A stretch of DNA of 51,165 nt from Burkholderia sp. lig30 (lineage in GTDB: Bacteria; Pseudomonadota; Gammaproteobacteria; Burkholderiales; Burkholderiaceae). Position 1 is the first letter of the stretch. Each line of letters begins with the position of its first letter. This document shows positions 7,204-16,102 of the stretch, in pieces. The stretch spans positions 1-51,165 of the forward strand of contig NZ_JGVW01000121.1 of NCBI RefSeq assembly GCF_000687455.2. Direction: 5' to 3'. The position numbers and the translations under genes were made by a program. Under the pieces are notes generated by a model. It was not told the origin of the DNA. It searched no databases and saw only the letters and a list, made by a program, of their open reading frames with translations.

Positions 7204-10170
7204 TCACTTGCCGGTCGCCGGCGCGCTTGCCCGGCGCTGCAGCAGATCGAGCTGCTCCGCGTTGAAGCGGGCGTACGCGCGCTGCCAGTCCGACGGTTGC
7301 GCGACCGGCATCACCTGCACCGCCGTCACCTTGTACTCGGGGCAGTTGGTCGCCCAGTCGGAGCTGTCGGTCGTGATCACGTTCGCACCTGATTCGGGGA
7401 AGTGGAACGTCGTATACACGACGCCCGGCTGCATCCGCCCGGTCACGAGCGCGCGCATCACCGTGTGCCCGGCGCGCGACTCGATGCCGACCCAGTCGTC
7501 GTGGCGGATGCCGCGTTCCTGCGCGTCGTGCGGATGGATTTCCAGACGGTCCTCCTGATGCCACTGAACGTTGTCGGTGCGGCGCGTCTGCGCGCCGACG
7601 TTGTATTGCGACAGGATGCGCCCCGTCGTCAGGATCAGCGGATAGCGCTGCGTGACCTTTTCCGGCGACGGGATGAACTGCGTGATCACGAACTTGCCCT
7701 TGCCGCGCACGAACCCGTCCGTGTGCATGGTCGGCGTGCCTTCCGGCGCGTGTGCATTGCACGGCCACTGGATGCTGCCGAGCGCCTCGAGCTTCGCATA
7801 CGACACGCCCGAGAAGGTGGGCGTGAGCCGCGCGATCTCGTCCATGATCTCGGACGGATGCGCGTAATGCATCTCGTAGCCGAGCGCGCGGGCGAGCATC
7901 AGCGTCACCTCCCAGTCGGCGTAGCCGGCGAGCGGCGGCATCACCTTGCGCACGCGCGAGATGCGGCGCTCGGCGTTCGTGAACGTGCCGTCCTTCTCCA
8001 GGAACGACGCGCCCGGCAGGAACACGTGCGCGTACTTGGCCGTCTCGTTCAGGAAGATGTCCTGCACGACGATGCATTCCATCGCCGACAGCGCCGCCGC
8101 GACGTGCTGCGTGTTCGGGTCGGACTGGACGATGTCTTCGCCCTGGCAGTAGAGCCCCTTGAAGCTGCCGTCGAGCGCGGCGTCGAACATGTTGGGGATG
8201 CGCAGGCCGGGTTCCGGCTGGAGCTTCGCCGACCATGCCGCTTCGAACAGCGCGCGCACGCTCGCGTCGCCGATGTGGCGGTAGCCGGGCAGCTCGTGCG
8301 GGAACGAGCCCATGTCGCACGAGCCCTGCACGTTGTTCTGGCCGCGCAGCGGATTGACGCCGACGCCTTCGCGGCCGATGTTGCCGGTCGCCATCGCGAG
8401 GTTCGCGATGCCCATCACCGTCGTCGAGCCCTGCGCGTGCTCGGTCACGCCGAGCCCGTAGTAAATCGCCGCGCGCCCCCTGGACGTTCCGGCGGGATGG
8501 CCGCCTGTCGCGTACAGGCGCGCCGCCGCGCGCACCGTCTCGGCGCTCACGCCAGTCATGGCGGCGGTTGCTTCCGGCGAATTCTCGGCGCGCGAGACGA
8601 ACGCGCGCCACTGCTCGAACGCGCGCGTCTCGCAGCGCTCGGCGACGAACGCGTCGTCGACGAGCCCTTCGGTGACGATCACATGCGCGAGCGCGTTGAC
8701 GATCGCGACATTGGTGCCAGGGCGCAGCTGCAGGTGATGCACGGCTTTCACGTGCGGGCCGTCGACCAGGTCGATGCGGCGCGGGTCGATGACGATCAGC
8801 TTCGCGCCTTCGCGCACGCGGCGCTTCAGGCGCGATGCGAACACCGGGTGGCCGTCGGTGGGGTTCGCGCCGATCACGACGATCACGTCGGCCTGGCCGA
8901 TCGACGCGAAGGTCTGCGTGCCCGCCGATTCGCCGAGCGTCGTCTTGAGCCCGTAGCCGGTCGGCGAATGGCATACGCGCGCGCAGGTGTCGACGTTGTT
9001 GTTGCCGAACGCCGCGCGCACGAGCTTCTGCACGAGATAGGTCTCTTCGTTCGTGCAGCGCGACGACGTGATGCCGCCGATCGAGTCGCGGCCGTACTGC
9101 GCCTGCAGGCGGCGGAATTGCGCGGCGGCGTAGGCGATCGCCTCGTCCCAGCCGACCTCGCGCCACGGATCGGTGATCCGCTCGCGGATCATCGGCTTCG
9201 TGATGCGGTCCTTGTGCGTCGCATAGCCCCACGCGAAGCGCCCCTTCACGCACGCGTGGCCCTCGTTCGCCTGTCCGTTCCGGTGCGGCGTCATGCGCAC
9301 GACCTGCGTGCCTTTCATCTCCGCCTTCAGCGAGCAGCCGACGCCGCAGTACGCGCAGGTCGTCACGACCGCATGCTCCGGCTGGCCGAGCCGTACGACC
9401 GACTTCTCCTGAAGCGTCGCGGTCGGGCAGGCCGCGACGCAGGCGCCGCACGACACGCACTCGGATGCCATGAACGGCTCGCTTTCGCCGGCGGCGACGC
9501 GCGACGCGAAGCCGCGCGACGCGATTGTCAGCGCGAACGTGCCTTGCGTTTCCTCGCACGCGCGCACGCAGCGGTTGCAGACGATGCATTTCGACGGGTC
9601 GTACGTGAAATACGGATTCGACGCGTCCGGCGCGTCGTGCAGATGATTCGCGCCGTCGAAGCCGTAACGCACCTCGCGCAGGCCGACGACGCCCGCCATG
9701 TCCTGCAGCTCGCAGTCGCCGTTGGCGGGGCAGGTCAGGCAGTCGAGCGGATGATCGGAGATGTACAGCTCCATTACGTTGCGGCGCAGCGACTGCAGCC
9801 GGTCGGATTGCGTGCGCACCTTCATGCCCGCTTCGGCGGGCGTCGTGCACGACGCCGGATAGCCGCGCCGGCCCTCGATCTCGACCAGGCACAGCCGGCA
9901 CGATCCGAACGGTTCGAGCGAATCGGTCGCGCAGAGCTTCGGCACGTTGACGCCGGCCTCGATCGCCGCACGCATCACCGACGTGCCGGCCGGCACCGTC
10001 ACCGGGCGGCCGTCGATCTCGAGCGTGACGTCGACGTCGGCGTGACTCGGCGGCGTGCCGTAATCCGTGTCGTCGAACGGATCGCGCCGGCTGGCCGACG
10101 CGGCTTGTTTGCACGCGCATTGGCCCGAGCCGCAGCCGCCTTGGGGGGAATTCGACTTACCGAGGGACAT
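7204..10170 (-). CDS. fdsA: NAD-dependent formate dehydrogenase alpha (molybdopterin) subunit
   Basis: A 988-residue catalytic subunit that oxidises formate to CO2. In order: a 2Fe-2S ferredoxin domain (GSCRLCLVEIEGRRGYPASC), a His-Cys3 4Fe-4S site (DHPLDCLTCPANGDCELQ), two 4Fe-4S clusters (CIVCNRCVRACEETQG and CVSCGACVAACPTA), the 4Fe-4S site at the start of the molybdopterin domain (CAYCGVGCSLK), and the bis-MGD domain with the probable Mo-ligand Cys in ARVCHSPTGYG. The C-terminal MGD-binding barrel ends near QRAYARFNAEQLDLLQRR. The ATG at 10170 has a strong aaggag 6 nt upstream and lies 17 nt after fdsB. Cytoplasmic; passes electrons to FdsB. Confidence 0.95.
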   Translation of the reverse strand: MSLGKSNSPQGGCGSGQCACKQAASASRRDPFDDTDYGTPPSHADVDVTLEIDGRPVTVPAGTSVMRAAIEAGVNVPKLCATDSLEPFGSCRLCLVEIEGRRGYPASCTTPAEAGMKVRTQSDRLQSLRRNVMELYISDHPLDCLTCPANGDCELQDMAGVVGLREVRYGFDGANHLHDAPDASNPYFTYDPSKCIVCNRCVRACEETQGTFALTIASRGFASRVAAGESEPFMASECVSCGACVAACPTATLQEKSVVRLGQPEHAVVTTCAYCGVGCSLKAEMKGTQVVRMTPHRNGQANEGHACVKGRFAWGYATHKDRITKPMIRERITDPWREVGWDEAIAYAAAQFRRLQAQYGRDSIGGITSSRCTNEETYLVQKLVRAAFGNNNVDTCARVCHSPTGYGLKTTLGESAGTQTFASIGQADVIVVIGANPTDGHPVFASRLKRRVREGAKLIVIDPRRIDLVDGPHVKAVHHLQLRPGTNVAIVNALAHVIVTEGLVDDAFVAERCETRAFEQWRAFVSRAENSPEATAAMTGVSAETVRAAARLYATGGHPAGTSRGRAAIYYGLGVTEHAQGSTTVMGIANLAMATGNIGREGVGVNPLRGQNNVQGSCDMGSFPHELPGYRHIGDASVRALFEAAWSAKLQPEPGLRIPNMFDAALDGSFKGLYCQGEDIVQSDPNTQHVAAALSAMECIVVQDIFLNETAKYAHVFLPGASFLEKDGTFTNAERRISRVRKVMPPLAGYADWEVTLMLARALGYEMHYAHPSEIMDEIARLTPTFSGVSYAKLEALGSIQWPCNAHAPEGTPTMHTDGFVRGKGKFVITQFIPSPEKVTQRYPLILTTGRILSQYNVGAQTRRTDNVQWHQEDRLEIHPHDAQERGIRHDDWVGIESRAGHTVMRALVTGRMQPGVVYTTFHFPESGANVITTDSSDWATNCPEYKVTAVQVMPVAQPSDWQRAYARFNAEQLDLLQRRASAPATGK

Positions 10171-10187
10171 GCAAGGCTCCTTCGTGG

Positions 10188-11765
10188 TCAGGCAGCTGCC
10201 TGAGCCGGGCTGGACGCGGCGCGCTGGCCGTCGGCGAGCCCGAAATCTTCGGGAAAGTGTTCGAGCGCGGACAGCACCGGGTAGGGCGTCATGCCACCCA
10301 TCGCGCAGAGCGAGCCGGCGACCATCGTGTCGCACAGATCGCGCAACAGTGTGACCTGTCGTTCGGACGTGTCGCCGTGGCGGATGCGCGCGATGGTCTC
10401 GACGCCGCGCGTCGAGCCGATCCGGCACGGCGTGCACTTGCCGCACGATTCGAGCGCGCAGAACTTCATCGCGTATTCGGCGAGCTCGGCGAGGTTCGAC
10501 GTATCGTCGTGCAGCACGATGCCGCCGTGGCCCACCACGGCGCCGATCGCCGCATAGGCCTCGTAGTCGAGCGGCACGTCCCATTGATGCTCGGGCAGGT
10601 AGGTGCCGAGCGGGCCGCCGACCTGCGCGGCGCGCGCCGGGCGCCCGCTCGCGGTGCCGCCGCCGAAGTCGAACAGCAGTTCGCGCAGCGTGACGCCGAA
10701 CGCCAGTTCGACGAGACCGCCGTGCCGGATGTTGCCGGCGAGCTGGAACGGCAGCGTGCCGCGCGAGCGGCCCATGCCGAAGTCGCGGTAGAACGCTGCG
10801 CCGCGCGCGAAGATCACCGGCGCGGTCGCGAGCGTGATCGCGTTGTTGACGACGGTCGGCTGGCCGAACAGGCCCGCGAGCGCGGGCAGCGGCGGCTTCG
10901 CGCGCACGATGCCGCGCTTGCCTTCGAGCGATTCGAGCAGCGCGGTTTCCTCGCCGCAGACGTACGAGCCCGCGCCCTTCGCGACGTGCAGCTCGAACGC
11001 GTGCGCGGAGCCGAGCACGTGTTCGCCGAGCCAGCCAGCGTCGCGTGCCCGCGCGATCGCCGCTTCGAGCGTCGCGATCGCGTGCGGGTATTCGCTGCGC
11101 ACGTAAATGTGTCCAATCGTTGCGCCGGTCGCGATTCCGGCGATGATCATCCCTTCGATCAGGCAGTAGGGATCGCCTTCCATCAACAGGCGGTCGGAGA
11201 ACGTGCCGGAATCGCCTTCGTCCGCATTGCAGACGACGTATTTCTGCGCGGCGCGCGCGTTCCGCACCGTGCGCCACTTGATCCCGGCCGGGAATGCGGC
11301 GCCGCCGCGGCCGCGCAGGCCGGATTCGATCAGCGTCTCGCAGGCGGCATCGCCGCCGAGCGCGAGCGCGTTCTTCAGCCCGGCGAGACCGCCGTACCGC
11401 AGGTAGTCGTCGATCGACAGCGGATCGGTCAGCCCGATCCGCGCGAACGTCAGCCGCTGCTGGCGTGCGAGATAAGGCAGCGCGTCGACGAGGCCGACGC
11501 CGCTCGAGTGCGCGCCGCCGTCGAGCCAGCCGGCGTCGAACAGTGCCGGTACGTCGGCCGCCGACAGGTTCGCGTAGCCGACGCGGCCGGCCGCGGTGCC
11601 GATTTCGACGAGCGGTTCGAGCCAGAGCAGGCCGCGCGAGCCGTTGCGGACCAGCTCGATCGCGATGCCGCGCCGCCCGGCCTCGGCGGCGATCGCGGCC
11701 GCGAGCGCGTCGGCGCCGAGCGCCAGCGCGGACGAATCGCGCGGGACGTAGATGCGGGTCGTCAT
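10188..11765 (-). CDS. fdsB: Formate dehydrogenase beta subunit (NADH/FMN)
   Basis: A 525-residue diaphorase subunit related to NuoF. A thioredoxin-like N-terminal part (MTTRIYVPRDSSALALGADALAAAIAAEAGRRG) precedes the FMN/NAD fold (ESGLRGRGGAAFPAGIKW, VVCNADEGDSGTFSDR, GAGSYVCGEETALLESLEG) and a C-terminal 4Fe-4S motif ESCGKCTPCRIGSTRG. It transfers electrons from FdsA through FMN to NAD+. Its ATG overlaps the fdsG stop in an ATGA, indicating translational coupling. Length is normal for the family. Confidence 0.95.
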   Translation of the reverse strand: MTTRIYVPRDSSALALGADALAAAIAAEAGRRGIAIELVRNGSRGLLWLEPLVEIGTAAGRVGYANLSAADVPALFDAGWLDGGAHSSGVGLVDALPYLARQQRLTFARIGLTDPLSIDDYLRYGGLAGLKNALALGGDAACETLIESGLRGRGGAAFPAGIKWRTVRNARAAQKYVVCNADEGDSGTFSDRLLMEGDPYCLIEGMIIAGIATGATIGHIYVRSEYPHAIATLEAAIARARDAGWLGEHVLGSAHAFELHVAKGAGSYVCGEETALLESLEGKRGIVRAKPPLPALAGLFGQPTVVNNAITLATAPVIFARGAAFYRDFGMGRSRGTLPFQLAGNIRHGGLVELAFGVTLRELLFDFGGGTASGRPARAAQVGGPLGTYLPEHQWDVPLDYEAYAAIGAVVGHGGIVLHDDTSNLAELAEYAMKFCALESCGKCTPCRIGSTRGVETIARIRHGDTSERQVTLLRDLCDTMVAGSLCAMGGMTPYPVLSALEHFPEDFGLADGQRAASSPAQAAA

Positions 11766-12262
11766 GCGGGCTCCTTCGCGTGGGCGACGGCATCGGCGAC
11801 GAGCGCGTCGAACTTCTCGGGCGTGACCTTCGCGTGCAGCACGCCGTTGATCATCATCGACGGGGATTGCGCGCACAGCCCGAGACAGTAGACCGATTCG
11901 AGCGCGACCTCGGGTGGTGCGCCGCCGTCCGGCACTTCGCCGTGCGCGGCGTCGAACGTGCAGCCGGTGCGGGCCTCGGCGTGCGCGGCGAGCGCTTCGC
12001 AGCCCATGCTGCGGCATGCCTCGGCGCGGCACATCTGGACTGTCACGCGCGCCGGCGGCGCGGTGCGGAAGTGGTGGTAGTAGGTGAGCACGCCGTGGAC
12101 TTCGGCGCGTGACAGGTTGAGCGCCTTCGCGAGCAGCGCGACGCAGCCGGGCGGCACGTAGCCGGCGTCGTCCTGAATCGCGTGCAGGATCGCGACGAGC
12201 GACCTGTCCGCGCGCGCGTGGCGCTCGACGAGGACGTCGGGCGCGACGGAAATCGGGGACAT
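11762..12262 (-). CDS. fdsG: Formate dehydrogenase gamma subunit (2Fe-2S)
   Basis: A 166-residue NuoE-like thioredoxin-fold protein, first gene of the operon. The 2Fe-2S ligands are seen as CRAEACRSMG and CLGLCAQSP (Cys-x4-Cys and Cys-x3-Cys). The N-terminal helical part (LVAILHAIQDDAGYVP) is typical of NuoE/FdsG. It works with FdsB in the NAD-reducing module. A promoter is expected in the 131 bp shared with the divergent regulator gene. Confidence 0.95.
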   Translation of the reverse strand: MSPISVAPDVLVERHARADRSLVAILHAIQDDAGYVPPGCVALLAKALNLSRAEVHGVLTYYHHFRTAPPARVTVQMCRAEACRSMGCEALAAHAEARTGCTFDAAHGEVPDGGAPPEVALESVYCLGLCAQSPSMMINGVLHAKVTPEKFDALVADAVAHAKEPA

Positions 12263-12393
12263 CTGTTATGCTCCTCCAAAGTCCCATATGCGCTTGCGTT
12301 TCATATAGTGCGCACGTCGGCTTTGTATTGATTGATTTCTGTCAACGATAAGCGGATCGTTTTGTCACCGCAATAGGAATCGGAAGTGCATAA
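12263..12393. promoter_or_regulatory. Divergent fdsG/fdsR promoter region
   Basis: This 131-bp spacer is the only non-coding DNA between the formate dehydrogenase operon and its regulator and must hold both promoters. It is clearly more AT-rich than the flanks. Half-sites TGCGC and GCGCA face each other across ~13 bp (about 12290-12315), around the motif TTTCATATAG. This is a plausible regulator site, but I cannot match it to a known FdsR consensus. Confidence 0.4.
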
Positions 12394-13494
12394 ATGATTC
12401 GGGTCGAATGCGACGCCTATCTGACCGTGCGCGACAGCGACGGGCGTTCGGCCAGCGTCACGGACGTCGCGCCGCTGCTCGAGCTCGTCGCCGAGACCGG
12501 CAGCATCGCGCAGGCGGCGCAGGTGAGAGGGCTGTCGTACCGGCACGCGTGGGGGCTGCTGCGCGCGCTGGAGGCATGCGTGGGCGGCGCGCTGATCGAG
12601 ACCGCGCGGGGCAAGGGCTCGGCGCTGTCCGAGCTGGGGCGCGCGGTGATCGATGCGCAGGGCCTCGCCCGCAGCCGCCTCGACGCGAACCTGCGCGCGC
12701 TCGCCGCCGAAATCGGCAGCGACCTGAACCGGCGGCTCGCGCGCCATGACGGCGCGGTGAGGATTCACGCGTCGCATGGCTATGCGGTCGCGGCGCTCGT
12801 GTCGTCGCTCGTCGACGCGCATGCGGCGGTCGACATCAAATACCGCGAGAGCGTCGAGGCGATGCAGGCGCTTGCGCGGGGCGAGTGCGAACTGGCGGGC
12901 TTTCACTTGCCGCGCGGCGCGTTTCGCGCGCAATGCGCGCAGATCTACCGGCCGTGGCTCGACGATGCGCGTCACGTGCTGGTTCACCTGACGCGGCGCA
13001 AGCAGGGATTGTTTGTGGCGCGCGGCAATCCCAAGCGTGTCGACGGGCTGTCCGACCTGGCGCGCGACGATATCCGCTTCGTCAACCGCCAGCCCGGCTC
13101 GGGAACGCGCATGCTGCTCGACCTTGCGCTGCGCGAGGTCGGGGTCGATCCGGAGCGCATCAATGGCTATGCGTCGGCCGAGCTGACCCATTCCGCGATT
13201 GCCGCGTTCGTCGCGAGCGGCATGGCGGACCTGGGTTTCGGCGTGGAGCCGGCCGCGCATCACTTCGGGCTCGATTTCATTCCGGTCGTCGACGAGGATT
13301 ACTACTTTGCGTGCGAGCGCGCCCGGCTCGACGACGCGCCGCTCGCCCAGGTGCTGGCGCTGCTGCGCGATGCGCGCTACCACGCGAGCGTCGCGTGTCT
13401 CGACGGCTACGATCCGGCCGCATGCGGCACGCTGACCGACGTGGCGGCGGGGCTCTCGGGCGACGGCGAGCCGGCGTCGCGCAATGCGCGGTAA
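12394..13494 (+). CDS. fdsR: ModE/FdsR-type transcriptional regulator of formate dehydrogenase
   Basis: A 366-residue one-component regulator. Residues ~20-100 form a ModE/LysR-like winged helix-turn-helix (LLELVAETGSIAQAAQVRGLSYRHAWGLLRALEACVGGALIETARGKGSALSELG). Residues ~130-330 form a periplasmic-binding-protein-like effector domain of the PBP_like/molybdate type (LFVARGNPKRVDGLSDLARDDIRFVNRQPGSGTRMLLD). In Cupriavidus the divergent fdsR gene controls the fds operon in response to formate. The same arrangement here supports that job; the effector is inferred. Confidence 0.85.
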   Translation: MIRVECDAYLTVRDSDGRSASVTDVAPLLELVAETGSIAQAAQVRGLSYRHAWGLLRALEACVGGALIETARGKGSALSELGRAVIDAQGLARSRLDANLRALAAEIGSDLNRRLARHDGAVRIHASHGYAVAALVSSLVDAHAAVDIKYRESVEAMQALARGECELAGFHLPRGAFRAQCAQIYRPWLDDARHVLVHLTRRKQGLFVARGNPKRVDGLSDLARDDIRFVNRQPGSGTRMLLDLALREVGVDPERINGYASAELTHSAIAAFVASGMADLGFGVEPAAHHFGLDFIPVVDEDYYFACERARLDDAPLAQVLALLRDARYHASVACLDGYDPAACGTLTDVAAGLSGDGEPASRNAR

Positions 13495-13595
13495 CGAAGG
13501 TTCCGGCGCGTGCCGCTGCAACGGCGGGTGATTTGCGCTACGCTTGCCGCTTGATCAACGTCCCAACAAGCACGCCGGCCAGGCGTCGTTCCGTC

Positions 13596-13865
13596 ATGAA
13601 GCTATGTGTTCCTCTTTCCGCGGCAGCGTTGGCCGCGGGACTTCTCGTCGCCGTTTCGCCGCTCGCGTTCGCGCAGAATTCGCCGGGCGTGCCGGGCGGT
13701 ATCCTGAGCGACGAGTTTCGCCTGAATGAGCACCCGCAGATGCCGTTTGCGGCGTCCGCGCCGTCGAACAAATACCAACCCACCAAGAAAAGCGCGCTGC
13801 GCCGCAAGGGCGACAATGGCGATCCGAACGGTTGCAACCTGAAGTGCCCGCTGGACGGCGAGTGA
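13596..13865 (+). CDS. Small secreted hypothetical protein
   Basis: An 89-residue protein with a clear signal peptide (MKLCVPLSAAALAAGLLVAVSPLAFAQN, cleavage after AFA). The mature ~63 residues are hydrophilic, with a basic stretch (KYQPTKKSALRRKGDNGD) and two Cys near the end (GCNLKC) that could form a disulfide. I do not recognise a family. The ATG was chosen because the signal peptide starts there; the upstream frame is antisense-like and out of character. It stands alone. Confidence 0.6.
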   Translation: MKLCVPLSAAALAAGLLVAVSPLAFAQNSPGVPGGILSDEFRLNEHPQMPFAASAPSNKYQPTKKSALRRKGDNGDPNGCNLKCPLDGE

Positions 13866-14319
13866 CCCCCGGCTCCGTGCCCGTGGCGTGACCTGGCGGG
13901 TTGCGCGCTCGTGCGCGGCAGAAATGCGTGTTGCCGCGCCGGGAAGGCGCGGCCACGGTCATCCCCTGCGCGCCTGCGCCGCCGCAACTTGCCGCGTCCG
14001 GCGGCAGCGCTTCATCGCAAGCCCCGCGCGGCGATCCGCTTCGCGGGGCTTGTGCATTTCCTGCGCATGCGGCGCGTAACAGGCGCGATTTCACGCGAAA
14101 TCCATGTTTCGGCCGGAGCGATGCGGCTCCGCCCGTTCGCGCTGACCGGTGCGGCGGTTGCGCTCGGGTAGCGCTGGTTATAGTGGTTTACCCGCACTCG
14201 GAAACAGTATCTTCCCGAAAGCTGCCTTATTCTTAAGCACCTGCTTCCATACACTTCAGTCATCAGCTTCGAACAACATGTTCGTTGCATGAATAAACAA
14301 ATCCTGGAGGTAGGTCATC
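13866..14319. other. 454-bp intergenic region with a hairpin and a leader palindrome
   Basis: No convincing gene is seen. A 10-bp hairpin (aagccccgcg at 14019-14028 with cgcggggctt at 14042-14051) may end the upstream transcript, but it lacks a T-run. From ~14160 the composition becomes AT-rich, as expected for the promoter of the DUF4148 gene. A palindrome cgaaca-aca-tgttcg lies at 14270-14284, 36 bp before that start codon. Confidence 0.5.
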
Positions 14320-14664
14320 ATGAAGTCGCTCGTTCAAATCGCCGTCGTAGCCGCTGTACTCGTCGCACCTGTCGTGTCGTTCGCCCAGTCGAACGCGCCG
14401 GTGACCCGCGCGCAAGTGCGCGCCGAGCTAATCCAGCTCGAAAAGGCCGGCTACAACCCCGCACGTGGTGAGGATCCGTACTATCCGGCGTCGATTCAGG
14501 CTGCCCAGGCCCGTGTCGCGCAGCAGAACGCGGTCGCGCAGCAAGGTAACGATGCGAGCGGCTACGGTGCGCAAGCGCAGGGCGCGTCGGCTTCCGGCTC
14601 GCGCGCGGCGGGTGTGCGTCCGGCCACTGCCGAAGACATGAAGTCGCTGTATCGCGGCAGCTAA
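14320..14664 (+). CDS. DUF4148 domain-containing exported protein
   Basis: A 114-residue protein with a signal peptide (MKSLVQIAVVAAVLVAPVVSFAQS) and the DUF4148 core VTRAQVRAELIQLEKAGYNPARGEDPYYPASIQAAQARV. A Gln/Ala/Gly/Ser-rich linker and a short conserved end follow. Such proteins are abundant and multi-copy in Burkholderia and have no known function. A good ggagg Shine-Dalgarno precedes the ATG. A strong hairpin follows the gene at 14733-14777. Confidence 0.85.
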   Translation: MKSLVQIAVVAAVLVAPVVSFAQSNAPVTRAQVRAELIQLEKAGYNPARGEDPYYPASIQAAQARVAQQNAVAQQGNDASGYGAQAQGASASGSRAAGVRPATAEDMKSLYRGS

Positions 14665-14732
14665 GCCGCCACCTGGGCGGATGCGGCAGGGACGACGACC
14701 GGTCGCCCCGAGTGCCGCGAGGTCGAATGGAA

Positions 14733-14777
14733 GAGGCCGGGCCGGGATCGCACGTCGAGCGATCCCGGCCCGGCCTC
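14733..14777 (+). terminator. Strong hairpin terminator of the DUF4148 gene
   Basis: Perfect arms gaggccgggccgggatcg and its complement flank a short loop, followed by gttt. The T-run is short, so efficiency is uncertain. Confidence 0.6.
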
Positions 14778-14891
14778 GTTTGCATGTGCGGGATGGCGCC
14801 GAGACGCGGCGACGGATGACGCGCGCGGGGAGGGAGGCGCGTCGACGTGCGACAGATGGTCGCGCCATCTTAATCTCGGAGGGTGACTCGC

Positions 14892-14951
14892 TTAATATTA
14901 ACAGACCGACCGGACGGTTAATTAATTAGGGCGCTGCGGCGACCGGTCGGT
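14892..14951. promoter_or_regulatory. Two TetR-type palindromes and AT-rich box upstream of the diiron oxygenase operon
   Basis: In order: the palindrome ttaatattaa (14892-14901), the near-palindrome accgaccggacggt (14905-14918, one mismatched pair), ttaattaa, then the perfect palindrome cgaccggtcg (14940-14949). The accg/cggt half-sites resemble operators of TetR-family repressors such as NemR/AcrR types. No tetR gene adjoins, so the repressor would act in trans. Confidence 0.45.
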
Positions 14952-14988
14952 GATCCGCGCAGCGCATGCCCATTCAGGAGGAAGACAC

Positions 14989-16014
14989 GTGAGTCATTAC
15001 GAAAAGATTGCGCACACCATGGAGTTCCCGCCGGCTACGCCGCAGCCCAATGTCTACCCGCTCAGCTGGCATGCCGGCACCGCGAAGCTCGAGGAAGTGT
15101 GGGATGCGTCGCAACGCGAGTACTGGGACGTCAAGAAGCTGCCGTGGAACACCTTCGACCCGGCGCGCTACACGTGGGAAGAGCGTGAGGCGATCGCATA
15201 CTGGTGGACGCTGCTTTCCGTGTTCGACGCTTCGGCGCCGCCCGTTTTCGCCGAGGCGTTCATCAAGACTTACGAGGTCCACGAGGAGGACGCGGTGCGC
15301 CGCTGCTTCTTCTCGGTCACGCGCGACGAGCAGAACCACGAGCAGATGTGCGGCGAGGCGATCACGCGCCTGCTCGATCATCCCGATCCGATCACGTACG
15401 TGCCGAAGACCGAACTCGGCAAGCGCCTGCAGAAGAACGCGAAGTGGCTCTACTTCAATGGCGGCCGCTACTGGGACGGCTACAAGGCAGCCGTGCCGAA
15501 GTATCCGCTCGCCGTGCTGTTCAGCTCGTTCCTGATGGGCGAGATCGCCGCCGCGACGATCTTCCACCAGATGGCAGCAGGCTGCACCGAGCCGGTCTTC
15601 AAGGAAGGCTTCCGCAATATCGGCCGGGATGAGGGCCGCCACATGGCGATCTGCATGGCGCTGATGGAGCGCGACTACCCGAAGATGGAGCTCGACAACA
15701 AGGAACTCATCACGAAGCAGGTTCGCGCCGGCTATCTGTTCCTGTCGGCGGTGCTGTTCGAGCCGCCGATGGACTTCTGGGATCTGCCGTCCGACTTCAT
15801 CGAGAACCAGCGCGAAGGCGAAGCCGCGGCGCGCCGCGCGGGCTTCATGATTCCCGAGTACGAGACGAAGAAGGAGAACTGGCGTAACGCGATGCTCAAC
15901 CTCAAGGGCGTGCTCGACCGCTACGGCATCGCGTTCCCCGCGATTCCGGAGGTCGGCATCAGCGGTAAGGAAATCCTTGACATCGACATGAAGGACATCA
16001 TTCCGGTGTTCTAG
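14989..16014 (+). CDS. Ferritin-like diiron oxygenase (ribonucleotide-reductase-R2-like)
   Basis: A 341-residue protein starting at GTG 14989, picked because a perfect aggagg lies just upstream; the frame is open a little further. It shows a ferritin-like four-helix diiron site: E114-x2-H117 in RDEQNHEQM, E185 in MGEIAAATIF and E215-x2-H218 in RDEGRHMAI. The first acidic ligand is D80 or E89. The family is often named ribonucleotide reductase beta, but the tyrosyl-radical/NrdA context is absent and a ferredoxin reductase gene follows 88 bp later. I infer a diiron mono- or N-oxygenase fed by that reductase. The substrate is unknown. Confidence 0.7.
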   Translation: MSHYEKIAHTMEFPPATPQPNVYPLSWHAGTAKLEEVWDASQREYWDVKKLPWNTFDPARYTWEEREAIAYWWTLLSVFDASAPPVFAEAFIKTYEVHEEDAVRRCFFSVTRDEQNHEQMCGEAITRLLDHPDPITYVPKTELGKRLQKNAKWLYFNGGRYWDGYKAAVPKYPLAVLFSSFLMGEIAAATIFHQMAAGCTEPVFKEGFRNIGRDEGRHMAICMALMERDYPKMELDNKELITKQVRAGYLFLSAVLFEPPMDFWDLPSDFIENQREGEAAARRAGFMIPEYETKKENWRNAMLNLKGVLDRYGIAFPAIPEVGISGKEILDIDMKDIIPVF

Positions 16015-16102
16015 GCGCATCTTCGGTCACGCGCAACTCCATACGGCCGCGCACCACGCGCGGCAGTTTATTTTGTCGTACTGATTTGGAGCGAATAATC
16101 GA

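Noticed and set aside
14019..14051. Hairpin as an efficient terminator
   Set aside because: The stem is good but is followed by gtgcattt without a T-run, so it is only mentioned within the intergenic entry.
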